Numbered from the stretch's first letter, positions 1 through 11,164 are shown. The stretch: DNA of 64,000 bases from Artemisia argyi (GCA_030686995.1 CM060691.1:58973338-59037337), one strand, 5' to 3'. Made by a program: numbers and translations. The notes: a model not told the origin generated them from the sequence alone.

Positions 1-152
1 GTATTAAATCATTTGATACTATATTCATTTTCTTTAACTTAAAAAAAATGATTATATTAGAGTGTTTTCCTTTGTTTTTCGGTGGATTTTAGTGTCACTT
101 AATGTTAATACCGTCATTTTGTCTATATATTAGTCAATTATATATTATTCAA

Positions 153-313
153 TTGGGGATAACCGAAACCCGCGGGAAAACCCGAAAAACCGATGGATAA
201 TATTAATCGGGTACCCGGCAGGTTTTGGGGCGGGTTTGGGTATGGATATTATAAACGGGTACGGGTACGGGTTCACTAAAACCCGACCCAAACCCGACCC
301 GTTGCCATCCCTA
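153..313. mobile_element. hAT-like MITE remnant with G/C-rich telomere-like body
   Basis: The stretch opens with TTGGGGATAACC and closes with GTTGCCATCCCTAA, which read as imperfect inverted termini. The body is full of short acccg/gggt units. This style is common in small non-autonomous hAT elements of plants. The flanking bases (attcaa and attcgg) are similar but do not give a clean 8-bp target duplication, so the edges are approximate. The minus-strand reading frame across it is low complexity and is not a gene. Confidence 0.4.
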
Positions 314-737
314 ATTCGGATGTACACTATCGACTTTAAAAGGACTACTGTTGTTACTGCTATGTATCGATTTAAAGGTTAGTTCTCAAACAAATAATGA
401 GGCTTGATTCCTACCCGTAAACAAAGAGACCAAGTCGTCACATTTATTAAAACTTTCAAATAGAATTGTAATCAGTTCATTACATGGACTATCAGCTTCT
501 TAGCTATTCACATTTTATTACGTCACATGTGATTAAAAGCATGAACGTGGGGGTGTTTACCACGTGACTAAAAAGATAAGCCATTCTTCTCAAAGTATCT
601 CTCAAAGACCACTTTTATAGATCACCTTTGAAATAGCAATTTCATCCCATATTATACCTAAAAATGATTAGTTGGGTTTATTATTATTATTTTTAAAATA
701 GTTTGGCTTATTGAGTAAGCACAACTAAGGGGACTGG
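314..737. other. Unannotated AT-rich DNA
   Basis: No convincing coding region, terminal repeat or tandem structure was found. It is the left flank of the Athila-like LTR that starts at 738. Confidence 0.5.
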
Positions 738-1608
738 TGATAAGGCGAAAAGTGTACCGCTTTTAGGGGGTCATTTAAGCCCGAATTCGTGATTATTTGA
801 TCAATTATTGCCCTAAATCGTTCCTTTTGTCATTTTAGGTACTTTTGAGAAGAAATCTGGAAAAGGAAGCATTTTGGACGTTTTTGGAGCGATTAAATGA
901 AGAAAACGACAAAGTCTCAAAATCCTTGCTGGGAACAGTACCTGACGGCGTCAAGGCCATACAAGTGACGGCGTCAAGCTTGGCAAAAGAGGTGGATATG
1001 GAAAATACACATGACGGCCCAGAACAATTTTAAGGCAAAAACGCCTGACGGCGTCACCAAGGCTGTCAGGATTGATTTACAAGTGATGGCCCAGAGCTTA
1101 TTCTCAACATGACGGCGTCAAGATTGGATCTAGGCAATACGGCCTTTAATTTGGCGGCGAGTTGACGGCGTCACAATCTATAACGTGACGCCATCAAGGT
1201 GTAAAATCTATATATAGTTTTCTAATTTTCATTCATTAAGTGTGGAACTTTTGGAGAACTTTTGTGTGCAAACCCTAGACGAATTTTCTGTAACAACAAG
1301 GGTTTCAACCCTTGTTCCATCCATGTTCAATTGAAGATAAGTTTTCCAATAATCATTCAATATGTCTATGTGTTGTTTGATTTTATCTTATGCTTGTCTT
1401 CTTTTTAACATGCTAGGCTAGGTTTTTCTTGTGTTTGCTTAGATGTAATGAAACCTAGATGTTGATTATTGGTTGATGGTTTGTTTATAATTGTTGTGGA
1501 TGATTGAATTCGATGTTAGGCTTAAGAAAACTGGCAGACTTCCAATTGGTAACTTGCTTAAACGTCTTAAGAAACATGATCGGAGGTGTACTATGATTTA
1601 TTGGTTGT
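738..1608 (+). mobile_element. Athila-like LTR, 3' part missing
   Basis: It starts TGATAAGGCG and is collinear, in inverted orientation, with the LTRs at 37000-38419, 38425-39258, 44022-45426 and 50272-51676. Shared parts include the opening segment ending in the block around 'ggtcatttaagccc', the TGACGGCGTCA array, the TATA box and the segment near 1520-1605. Similarity stops at 1608, where a Tat-like element begins. Full copies are about 1405-1420 bp, so roughly 540 bp of the downstream part is missing. Its orientation is opposite to every other copy in the window, so it is a separate insertion or the product of a rearrangement. Confidence 0.8.
943..1216 (+). promoter_or_regulatory. TGACGGCGTCA palindrome array plus TATA box of Athila-like LTR
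   Basis: Five perfect copies of the 11-mer TGACGGCGTCA start at 943, 966, 1046, 1110 and 1163. Degenerate or half copies lie between them, for example near 1011 and 1186. Each 11-mer is two TGACG half sites facing each other around one base. The array ends just before a TATA box (TATATATA, 1209-1216). TGACG is the known core of plant TGA-type bZIP sites, so an LTR enhancer is a natural inference. No binding evidence is available here. Confidence 0.65.
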
Positions 1609-1827
1609 TGATGACGTACCCTCCGCTCTGCTAACGAGCATTATCGTCACTTTGGTACTTAGCTTACCATTTGTACAAAGCGTAATGATGTACCCTCCTA
1701 AAGGATGAAGCCTACACCTTCGTCCTACACATAATGGTGGCGTAAAGTCATTCATAATGGCTATCGCAAGGGAATCCGCCAACCTTCACCCAAAGCACTC
1801 ATAGTGTCTAACCTCTGTTACAGTTCA

Positions 1828-1990
1828 GAGGGGCCTCCATCACTATTTGGAGGGGCCTCCATCACTATTCGAAGGGGACCTCCATCACTGTTTGGAGGGG
1901 CCTCCATCACTGTTCGAAGGGGTCCTCCATCACTGTTCGGAGGGGCCCTTCGTCACGATTAGGAGGGGCCCTCCGTCCCTCTTTGGAAGA
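1828..1990 (+). repeat. About 23-bp tandem array in Tat-like LTR
   Basis: Seven imperfect copies of a unit built on GGAGGGGCCTCCATCACTG lie head to tail. GGAGGGGCCTCC itself is close to palindromic. The second LTR holds fewer copies (about 5960-6095), so copy number differs between the two LTRs of one element. Confidence 0.75.
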
Positions 1991-2090
1991 GCCTAATTCA
2001 TGACCTGGTCATACCCACGTCCCCTCTTTCTCCTTAACTCCCCCGTTAATCTAGGAAGAGTTGGGCATTAAGCCCTAGCGGTTACCACAA

Positions 2091-2191
2091 ATCATGGGAC
2101 GCCCCCATGATCTCCTAAAATCATGGGACACCCTCATGATCTCCTAAAAACGTGCAAACACTCTCCAAGGCTGTTTCTTCACATATAAATA
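2091..2191 (+). promoter_or_regulatory. Twin TCATGGG/CCCATGA inverted repeats upstream of TATA
   Basis: TCATGGGACGCCCCCATGA is followed at once by a second copy with altered centre (TCATGGGACACCCTCATGA). TATAAATA follows at 2184-2191. The same arrangement is present in the second LTR (6208-6305). Presumed core promoter region of the element. Confidence 0.55.
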
Positions 2192-2435
2192 GTCTTGGAC
2201 GAGTCACAAGTCTGGTATGCAATCACTAATGCTTCATTTTACTACAACTTATCATACTGAATACTTATTCACACGCTGGAGGTGGTTCGCAGGGTCCAAC
2301 CCCTGCGCAATCACTTAACGTAGTGTCTTCTATTTCTTATTTTCAGGTTATCTTGCACTCGGCATCACCACCATCACCCCTAATTCCGTTAATCACCATT
2401 GACGGCCTGGTATGTGCATCTTTTTGTACAATCAG

Positions 2436-2454
2436 TGGCGCCATCCATGGGACC
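2436..2454 (+). other. Primer-binding site of Tat-like element
   Basis: TGGCGCCATCCATGGGACC lies just after the LTR. It resembles the TGGCGCC-type sites used by several plant Ty3 lineages. It sets the plus orientation. Confidence 0.6.
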
Positions 2455-2617
2455 CGCAACAATAAGTCCCGTTTTACCGAGTCAAATAACCGTTTTCCAT
2501 AAATAACGGTCAAATTGAACGGCAGTTCCCTACATCCTTGTTACCACATGGAAACACCACTAAAATCTCCACTTTTATCTCAAATTACGGCTTGTGTTAT
2601 GTTTCGAATTGGAGAAG

Positions 2618-3480
2618 AAGGGGCCTCTGTTTCAATTCGTTTTATGAAGAAGGCCCAAATCCATGAGCCTTTATATGGGCCTCTGTTTCAATTCGTTTTA
2701 TGAAGAAGGCCCAAATCCATGAGCCTTCATATGGGCCTCTGTTTCAGTTCGTTTTATAAAGAAGGCCCAAATTTAAGAGCCTTCATATGGGCCTTTGTTT
2801 CAGTTCATTTTATGAAGAAGGCCCAAATTCAATAACCTTCGTAGGACCCTCCTTTTGGGTTCATTTTATGAAGAAGGCCCAAATTCAATAACCTTCGTAG
2901 GACCCTCCTTTTGGGTTCATTTTACGAAGAAGGTTCAAATTCAAAAACCTTCGTAGGGGCCTCCTTCTGGGTTCATTTTACAAAGAAGGTTCAAATTCAA
3001 TAAGCTTCGTAGGGGCCTCCTTCTGGGTTCATTTTACGAAGAAGGTTCAGATTCAATAACCTTCGTGGGAGCCTCTGTTTGGGTTCATTTTATGGAGAAG
3101 GTTCAAATTCAATAACCTTCGTAGGAACCTCTGTTTTGGGGTTCATTTTATGAAGAAGGTTCAAATTCATCAACCTTCATATGGACCTCTGTTTGGGTTC
3201 ATTTTACGAAGAAGGTTCAGCTTCAATAACCTTTGTAGGAGCCTCTGTTTGGGTTTCTATTATGAAGAAGGAGCCTCTGTTTGGGTTCATTTTAAGAGGA
3301 AGGGTTGAATTCAACAACCTCTGTGGCAATCTTCGTGACCTTTATTGTAGCAGCCTGCAACCTCTGTTGCAGCCTTCACAGCAGCCTACAACCTCGGTGG
3401 CAGCCTTTTTAGCAACCTGCAACCTCTGTTGCAGCCCTCACAGCAGCCTACAACCTCTATTACAGCCTCCGTCGTAGCCT
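2618..3480 (+). repeat. Internal tandem repeats of Tat-like element
   Basis: About a dozen copies of a 56-60-bp unit run from 2618 to about 3320. The unit contains 'gggcctctgtttc' or 'ggcctccttctggg' followed by 'ttcattttatgaagaaggcccaaattc'-like sequence. Copies drift gradually along the array. From about 3345 to 3480 a second array based on 'gcaacctctgttgcagcc' follows. An open frame at 3181-3477 passes through both arrays; it looks like a by-product of the repeats, not a gene. Confidence 0.75.
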
Positions 3481-5128
3481 CTGGCGGAATCTCTGCTCGG
3501 GTTTGTTCGAAGTAGTAGGCTCGAAATCAATAGTTCTTCATTCTGGTATTCATGGCAACTTACGTTGAAACCTTGGTGAGGGTTCATTTAAAGAATTGGA
3601 ACACATAATGGGACATTCAAATAGGGTTGGAGCCTTCCTTCGCACAAAGCCTATCTCAAGATAGGTAACAAAGACCGTGCAACAATGATAGAGGATACCC
3701 TTCGTAAATCTGGTATGTTTTCTACGAAACTAATATGCTATATTGCCCCTGTTTCACTACAAAGCATATTACCTACATATGAAACTTTTGATGTTTATTA
3801 AGAACGCTATAAAACCATCTTTTAATAAATCTCTGCATATGGCACAATGATTATTAGAGATCGTACAACATTTGTAGAGGATACTTTATGTTCCTAGAAC
3901 CTCTGTTAGAGCTTTAATAGGCCTTAAGTAACTTTCTACCAAGCTTTACCATGTCACCTGTGACGATAAGTCCATTATAGACAAAGCCTCCTTTGACAAG
4001 GCATTTCACACAAGCTCTGTTAAGATGAGACTCATATTCGTGTACTAGATAGTAATAAACTTTCTCATGGAACTTATATACTATTATCATATACTTTGAA
4101 ATGACGGAGCATCACACATGTTGACATAAGTCTCTGTCGATATAGCTACAGAGCATCACATATGCTGACATAAGCCTCTGTCTACACAAGTACATAGCGT
4201 AGCCTCTGATTCATAGATGCCTCTGTCGACATGATTACAGAGCATCGCCTCTGTTCACATAACTTATATGTGTCTATGTAGACACAATTACATAACCTCA
4301 TTCCATCTACATAGTGGTAAAACTTACTTCAATTCATGTATCACATTCTTCTCATTTGGGGAAAGAAGCGTTAATGGTAGGCGTCCTAGTTTTCATTTCT
4401 TAAAATGATGTAATCCTCCCTACCCAATTAATGATATAACACATTTCCCTCAAATCTCTTGTTTTGTTCTATACAACAAAGATTTATTCAGCCAAGTACA
4501 AGTTTCAATGTTCAAAGGATGATTCAAGAAACATAAGTCTTGTATAATAACAACATCCATTACAATTCACATTAACTTTCCTAAGAGTCTTAGGGTTTTC
4601 CAAGCCCTTTGTACCGAAAGGACAAAGACGGAGTGGGTCATTCAAATTATACGATTGCTAAAAATCTTGGTTCAAAGTACACACAATAAGGTTATGTATC
4701 TACTATAGCCTTAGGTTGTATATTAACGTTAATAAATAACGTTAGAGAAGAGAAGCATGATAACAAAAGCAGGATACCATCCGTCATTAGTAGATATAAA
4801 TTATGCTAGCATACGTAGCATAGGACAAAAGCCCAAAAGACATAAGCAAAAATTGTTCAAAGATGGCCGAAGCCTAGAGAGCATAAACATAAAAGGTGAG
4901 GGAAATCACTCCCCACCTACGATACTTAAAATCCTAAACAAGGGATATTATTTTAACATGCATAGAGGCCATAGCCTAGCAAAAGAAAGTAAGTAAATTG
5001 TCCAAGGATTACTACCTTGCTTAACTAAAGCCATAGGCTTCGTGCAAATACAAAATATACAACCTTTGAGGTTTATATTACTTAAGTCGAAAGCAATATA
5101 TTGGAAGTGTACGCATCACTTTCGATAG
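3481..5128 (+). other. Non-coding interior of Tat-like element
   Basis: No gag-pol domain is visible on either strand. Short frames such as the 79-codon one at 4757-4996 show no recognisable motif. Phrases such as 'cctctgtcgacat(a/g)' recur around 4110-4290, suggesting decayed short repeats. Confidence 0.5.
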
Positions 5129-5560
5129 AAGGGCTTGATGATATACCCTCCGTTCAGTTTGAAAGGTCTCCTCTTCAAACTCACTTCGGATACTACATTC
5201 CGACACACTTGGCAAACCTCCTAAAATCTTCAATGGCGTAAAACTAATCACCTTTGATCTAGTTACCAATTGGGAATTCGCCAATCGAAGCCTTAAACCC
5301 TTCGGGGTATGGCCTCCGATGATATTAGAACGGGATACTACTAAGACCAAGTCAAACCCACGTTCACAACCCTATCGAGGCTTTCCCGGTAAGATAGGGA
5401 TCGTGGGACATTAACCAAGTGGTTACCTAAAATCATGGGACACACCCATGACTCTCGGATCAGGTGCAGGAACCTGACAAAACCTAATATAGGCGCTCCT
5501 TATATAACAAGGGGTTGCACGACTACTTAAATCTAATCTCATGCCTCCTACGAAGTCATA
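5126..5560 (+). repeat. Diverged LTR-like copy inside Tat-like element
   Basis: After GGGCT the sequence TGATGATATACCCTCCGTTC parallels the LTR start TGATGACGTACCCTCCGCTC. Further along, the same order of blocks appears: 'cctcctaaa', 'ggcgtaaa', 'gggaattcgccaa', then 'aaatcatgggacacacccatga'. It looks like an older or sister-subfamily LTR left just inside the 3' end. A minus-strand frame (5078-5350) runs through it without recognisable motifs. Confidence 0.5.
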
Positions 5561-5728
5561 ACATTAGACTGGGGGGCTTAATGGGGTATCCACCACGATA
5601 GAGTGGGCTACTAAAAACAAGTCTAGCTACTTTTATTGGATTTTACAAACAAAAGTAGTAGAAATTGTCACCAAGTCTTTTTTAACAAGGCAATGATAAG
5701 TCTAAAGCCATGCACTCTTCACATACAT

Positions 5729-5747
5729 AACATTAGACTGGGGGGCT
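5729..5747 (+). other. Polypurine tract of Tat-like element
   Basis: ACATTAGACTGGGGGGCT immediately precedes the 3' LTR. A near-identical tract (acattagactggggggctt) occurs about 167 bp earlier, at 5562-5580, without an LTR after it. Confidence 0.6.
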
Positions 5748-6305
5748 TGATGACGTACCCTCCGCTCTGCTAACGAGCATTATCGTCACTTTGGTACTAA
5801 GCTTACCATTTGTACAAAGGGTAATGATGTACCCTCCTAAAGGATGAAGCCTACACCTTCGTCTTACACATAATGGGGGCGTAAAGTCATTCATAATGGC
5901 TACCGCAAGGGAATCCGCCAACCTTCACCCAAAGCACTCATAGTGTCTAACCTCTGTTACAGTTCAGAGGGGCCTCCATCACTGTTTGTAGGGGCCTCCA
6001 TCACTGTTTTGAGGGGCCTCCATCACTGTTCGAAGGGGTCCTCCATCACTGTTCGGAGGGGCCCTCCGTCACGATTAGGAGGGGCCCTCCGTCCCTCTTT
6101 GGAAGAGCCTAATTCATGACCTGGTCATACCCACGTCCCCTCTTTCTCCTTAACTCCCCCATTAATCCAGGAAGAGTGGGGAATTAAGCCCTAGCGGTTA
6201 CCTCAAATCATGGGACGCCCCCATGATCTCCTAAAATCACGGGACACCCCCATGATCTCCAAAAAACGTGCAAACACTCTCCAAGGCTGTTTCTTCACCT
6301 ATAAA
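5748..6305 (+). repeat. 3' LTR of Tat-like element, truncated
   Basis: It matches 1609-about 2191 and ends right at the TATA box (CACCTATAAA). From about 6306 the sequence instead matches the Athila-like interior at about 47614. The junction looks like a deletion or recombination event. Confidence 0.75.
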
Positions 6306-6446
6306 CAAATTTGGGGTCTCCCATTACAATTAGATTTTGCAAAATACCTTTATATGCAATTAAGACGAAGTCAAAAACAAAATAAAGCATTTTCACAATT
6401 TACTTTGAAACACGATTTACCAACAACAAAAATAAAATATGCATAC

Positions 6447-9400
6447 TGATGAGTGCTCAAACACTCATCATTTTTGACGTATTTAAACTGCCAAAACATA
6501 CAAAAACAATCAAAAAGATATCAAAATACTTAAATTATCCCAGGGATTGTGTTTTATGTGTTTTAAATGCAAAATGTGCAAAAACAAAGGAAAATCGATC
6601 AAAGTTTGCAATATTGGCAGTTTCAGTCCCCCAAGTTTCAAAACTTGTCAAATTTAGTCCCTATGCATTTATTTTGAAAGGAAAAGTCAACCCAAGGTTT
6701 TGAAAGTCAATTTCACAAAATATTACACTTGGGTTACAAGTTTTCCAAAATTACATGTTTAGTCCCTGAAAATCCAAAAATGGCAAAATAAGTCCCTAGG
6801 AAATTTTGAAATTTGGAAAATGAAAAAAATGGTTTGTGAACTTTGGAATTACATCATAATTGGTCCTTGGAAGCAAGTTTGGGAAATTACAAAATCAGTC
6901 CTTGAAGTTTGGGAAATTACAAAATTGGTCCTTGATAACTTACAACCAACCGGACCCTTATTTATTACCAAAACCGAAAACCAAACCCCAATCCAATTCC
7001 ATCCTAATCCACCCCCTAGGCCCAGTCCACCACAAGATCCGGCCCAACCCCTTTTTAAATATAAAATCCCTCCGGTCAAACCCCACCCTTTGACTCACCC
7101 CCAACCTCCCAACCGTATCCCATGAAACCTGGAAACCTTTCCCCCCCCCCCTCCTCACCTTTTTCACCTCAGCCACCACAATTAATACTCCACACCAACC
7201 TTTCCCACCACAATAAATTCCCACAACAACCCTCGCCTAACCACTAATTTTGCCCCATATGCAATTTGGCGCCAAAAAGCTAATCAACAGCTCAGATTGA
7301 TCAAAAGCTAATTGGACGGCTGGGATTTGGTCAGAGGTAAAAGAAAAAGCTTGTGGGACTCTCAGAATTCAAAAAGGTGCCATGTGGGAAGACCTAGGGT
7401 TAATTTTTACTTCATTATCAGCACCACAAACTCAGTTTGCAAAAATACTAAAAATTCAAGAAAAATAAAAAAAAAATAAAAAAAAAATGGATAAAGATGG
7501 AAACAGCTTTGGATTTGGTTGATTTCTGAGGGTTAGGGACTTGTGAAAGTCACATAGGATTAGTGTTTGTGGATCTTTGTTACTTGGCAGCTTGGCTTGG
7601 AAGGCTTATGTAAGCCTTGCTTTTAATTTTTACTCTCTTAAGCAGTTTAGTCATTTGTTATTGTCTCAAATACTTAGTTATTGCTTATTATAATAGTTGT
7701 ACTCAGTAGATTGCACTGTGGTATCTTGTTAACTTAGTTTGATTCAGATTCAATGTTATAAGGGGTGTTTGGCTATAGGTTGTTTGTGGTGTTCCATCTG
7801 TCTCATTGTGCAACTCTGTGTTTTAATAAGTTGTTTGGGTGAATATTAAGTCAGGGAAATCAAGTTTTTACTTACAAACACCATCAAAAGTCAAAATCAT
7901 ATAAATCTCATCACCACAGTTAACTGTGGTGATCTTTGGACTCAAAACCTATAAAACCTTGTCATAAATTGGTGTTTTTACTTAAGTTGGCTTTCATATA
8001 GCTTATCATAACATATTTGATCACTAAATCAGCAATCAAAGTTCCCAAAAGTCAAAACTTAAGTTTTCCTAAAAAGTCAAAAGTGCATAGCTCAGATTTT
8101 TGCAAAAATTGGGTGAATTAATCTGATTTTTGTGTTGAGATTTAGAGTTTGAAATTTGTTGGGTGCATTATCTACCAGCTTAACTTGTGAATTCCATTGT
8201 GGTAATATTTTTGTGATTTTTTTCTTTGGACCAAAATGCCCTTGGAACTGACCTGCAGGGCAAGGTAGTTGCCCTGTCTCAGCAGACCCCAGCTCACCAC
8301 CCACCTTTGGTGGTGTTTTGTGGTTAACCTAGTGGGTCCCACACACCCATTTTGGTTCCATACAACCCCCTCCTACCAGGGAAGTAGTATTGACCCTTTG
8401 TTTGACCTCTAGACCTGTGGACCCCACTTTGTTTGACCTCATAAGTTTGTCCCCAGTCTGCCTCAGAACCAAATAAGCAAACAGCTTATTGAGGTGTTCT
8501 AGCTTATTTAATTAGCTTATTTGTGTGATATTTGCTTTAACTTGTTCATTGAACTTATTTTCATCTGTTTTCACCAAAGTGGACCCCACATTAGCTCATT
8601 TGAGCTTATTTCCACATTAGCTCCTTGACCACAGTCAAACCCACTTCATAAAAGTTCCTTATAAACTTGTAATAAGCAGTTTGGAAAAAGAAAATCCCAA
8701 ATAAGCCCAACTTAATAGAAGTGATAGCTTCTATTTAAGCCATTTGGCTTATTCTTCAGCTTATTAATAAGCAATTCTCATTTTTATAATTTTCCTAGGC
8801 TTCTGGTGTGTAAAAATAATTTTTGTAATTTTTTCAGATTTTTCTTGCATCATTTAGTATTTTTCTTAATTTAAAATAGTTTTTAGTAATTATTAAATAG
8901 TTATTAATTAATAATAATTAAATAGAAAATCAGAAAAATACAAATTAAATTTTAAAATTAGTTTTTAGTTATTTTTAATTTTTCCAAATTTTATTTTCAA
9001 ATTTCTAGTGTATTTTAATATTTAATTAGAATTTAGGTTATTTTAAATAATTAATAATTAGTTAATAATTGGTAATAATTAATTAAATAGTCTTAAAAAT
9101 ATATTTTCATTTCTAAAATTAGTTTTATAGTATTTTTGATTTTTCTAAGTTTAATTTTTATTTTTCCAAGTTAATTTCATATTTATTTATAATTTAGGTT
9201 AATTTAGTTAATTAAAAGTAATTAGAAAATTAGTATTTAATTAATAGTAATTATAAAAATACTGTAAAAATTAGTTTTAAATTTCCAAAAATTTTCTCTC
9301 ATCATTAGGTTTGTAAAAAGTAAATTTTCATACCAGTAGCCTTCTCAGATCACTTCGTTCACTTTTATTCTTCGTACGTTTGTTCGCATTTTCGGCAAAC

Positions 9401-9683
9401 GTACGGTTTTTAAGTTTTAAGTGATTCCTTCTGAATCTCAATTCCCGTAATCATTCACTTAGCTTTCCTAAGCTATTTCTGTTAATAATCTTCAAATAAT
9501 TCTCACAACATAACCTTTCTGTGAATAAACACCCGATCACAAAGCACGCTAAAATTACAATTCACACCTCAACGGGATTTAACGACCCGGTGATACCTTA
9601 TACTACCTGGAACATTGATCTAGGCTATTTGACTTGTTTGACCATTCTTTGGTCAATATAAGTTGGTGGTTTAGCATCAATCA
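6447..9683. mobile_element. 3.2 kb solo LTR with TSD CATAC
   Basis: The insert begins TGATGAGTG, ends ATCAATCA and is flanked by CATAC on both sides (6442-6446 and 9684-9688). Removing it rejoins the Athila-like interior, as seen by comparison with the uninterrupted copy at 47730-47780. No primer-binding site, polypurine tract or coding region was found, so it is a solo LTR. The first 24 bp fold as a near-perfect hairpin (TGATGAGTG/CACTCATCA). Phrases like 'agtccctg' and 'ggtccttg' recur near 6655-6935. The lineage is undetermined; a length of 3237 bp fits long-LTR Ty3 elements. Confidence 0.78.
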
Positions 9684-9740
9684 CATACGGAAACAAATAA
9701 AATCAAACAAACAAACAAACAAACAAATAAAAAGGGGCTT

Positions 9741-9763
9741 GGGTTGCCTCCCAAGAAGCGCTT
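9741..9763 (-). other. Conserved 23-bp non-coding block in Athila-like interior
   Basis: A 23-bp block beginning 'gggttgcctccc' is identical here and at 47801-47823, while the surrounding DNA has drifted. In element sense it follows the gag-protease region. I recall very similar text after gag in other plant Athila-type elements; this is memory and was not searched. Confidence 0.6.
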
Positions 9764-9796
9764 GTTTTTGTTCGAGTCACGAGCCTGACTCTACCC

Positions 9797-10977
9797 TTAT
9801 TTCACGGATAAAGTTGAGGTTTTCCCTACACTTAGGATTAAGTGCGGGGGATAGTAGCGATACAAACCATCTCGGTAGAAGTATGCCACGTTAGGAAAGA
9901 GTGGTGGATGAATTATATGTTCAAAGGGCTGTGCTCCTATCATCATAACCTTACCTAAGTCAATCGGGTTAATGGGTGGATTAAGATTTTCTCCTAGAAA
10001 GGGATCATTTTCTATCAACTTTGAGAGACTCCTAGTTGGGAATCCATCTTGACCTAATAAACCTGAACCTATAATGTTTTTGTGATCAATCATAAATGGG
10101 TGATGTAAGCTTGTAAGGTCATTTTCCACTCCTATATTGGCTTCCTCTCTACAAGGCTTAGAGTCCACTACCTTTGTCCTAAGATTACCCGGACTATTTG
10201 GTTTGATGGGTGGATCGGAACCTATTTCAATTCCTAAATTTTCATCCAAGGATGGAAGATTAGGTAACGGTTTTGGTTGAGGCTCCGGTTCATCAAAACT
10301 AGGAACTTCCCTAGAACTAAGAGTAAGGTTATCATTATAAGTATTCAAACCTATATCCTCTAGTTGTGTTTGGTTCAAAGGTTCTACCTCTATTGGGGTT
10401 CCTATAGTCTCTTCTACTTCTTCCGGGTAAGTCAAGGGAGGTGTGTACGCATCAAATGATGGTAGGACTTGTGGAGCATTGAGTGGGCTTATGTTATTCA
10501 CCTCGTCCTCCATTGTATCTAGATTACCTATATGTTCATCTTGTATTATGGTGAAATCAAACCACTCCGTGCACCTAGGTGTCTCATCAATAGGCTTATT
10601 ATCCCAAAACAAACTTCTTGCTTGTTCCCTTAAACTTGCTATCAATTGATCCGTAACAATGTTTGTTAGGTTGTCCAACTTCTGAGCGAGTATGGCACAA
10701 TTCTCTATGGCTTCCTATGCTTCTTCAGCACTTAATCCCCAAAGGTTCCCATTTGCGGCATGGTCAATGTCCATTTTGGTATAGTGGTCGACACGATGGT
10801 AAAATATTTCAATTTGGGACCATAGATCAAAACTATGATGAGGGACTTTTGAATAAATTTTTAAAATGAGTCCATGCATCATAGGTAGGTTCATCTTGAT
10901 GTTGTTTGAACATCAAGATGTCATTTGGAGTGGGTGAATTTTCATGGTTGGTAGTAGGGCGGATTCGCGTTCTCCAT
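9797..10977 (-). pseudogene. Athila-like gag pseudogene plus downstream acidic/proline-rich region
   Basis: Reading starts at ATG 10977 (MENANPP...). A large internal deletion removes most of the gag core. What remains contains NDILMFKQHQDEPTYDAW, homologous to NDILMFQQRQNESLYEAW of the gag at 49535-50107, then an ILAQKLDNLTN region. At least one frameshift lies near 10835-10860 and an in-frame TAG near 10717. From 10678 to 9797 the frame is open for 293 codons, rich in Asp, Glu, Asn and Pro, ending YRYYPPHLILSVGKTS. I recall similar C-terminal text from Asteraceae retroelement proteins. No zinc knuckle or protease motif is seen. A presumed structural gag relic with no expected function. Confidence 0.7.
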
Positions 10978-11140
10978 AATGGCAAACAGAATAGTCAATG
11001 AAATTAATTTACTAACAAATGCACAAAGAAAAAGATATACTAAAGAAAACCTATAAAAATTAAAAAATAAAAATCTTACTAGAAAGGAATCTAGCAAGTA
11101 GACCTAATAAAAAGAAATTCTAACCTAGACAATAACTATT

Positions 11141-11158
11141 CCCCGGGCTGCGGCGCCA
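11141..11158 (-). other. Primer-binding site of old Athila-like element
   Basis: On the minus strand, TGGCGCCGCAGCCCGGGG follows the LTR after six bases (AGTTTT). It resembles the tRNA-Asp-type sites used by plant Athila elements, differing at two central positions. Confidence 0.6.
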
Positions 11159-11164
11159 AAAACT

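Larger units (their letters stand above)
1609..2434 (+). repeat. 5' LTR of the Tat-like element
   Basis: It begins TGAT and ends ATCA just before the primer-binding site, about 826 bp. Its first 550 bp match the copy at 5748-6305 closely. It contains a 23-bp tandem array, an inverted-repeat pair and a TATA box. The 3' boundary (2430 or 2434) is inferred from PBS spacing. Confidence 0.7.
1609..6305 (+). mobile_element. Non-autonomous Tat-like LTR retrotransposon, 3' LTR truncated
   Basis: Two direct repeats start with TGATGACGTACC (1609 and 5748). The first is followed by a primer-binding site TGGCGCCATCCATGGGACC and the second is preceded by a G-rich polypurine tract, which sets plus orientation. 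The 3.3 kb between them has no recognisable gag, protease, reverse transcriptase or integrase, only tandem repeats. The element landed in the Athila-like LTR after GGTTGT. The right LTR stops at about 6305, so no right-hand target duplication exists. The PBS style resembles Tat/Retand Ty3 elements; the lineage is inferred from that alone. Confidence 0.72.

Noticed and set aside
1591..1782. 63-codon minus-strand ORF, with a twin at 5733-5921
   Set aside because: Both lie in the two LTRs of the Tat-like element; the duplication comes from the LTRs and the frame has no motif or suitable context.
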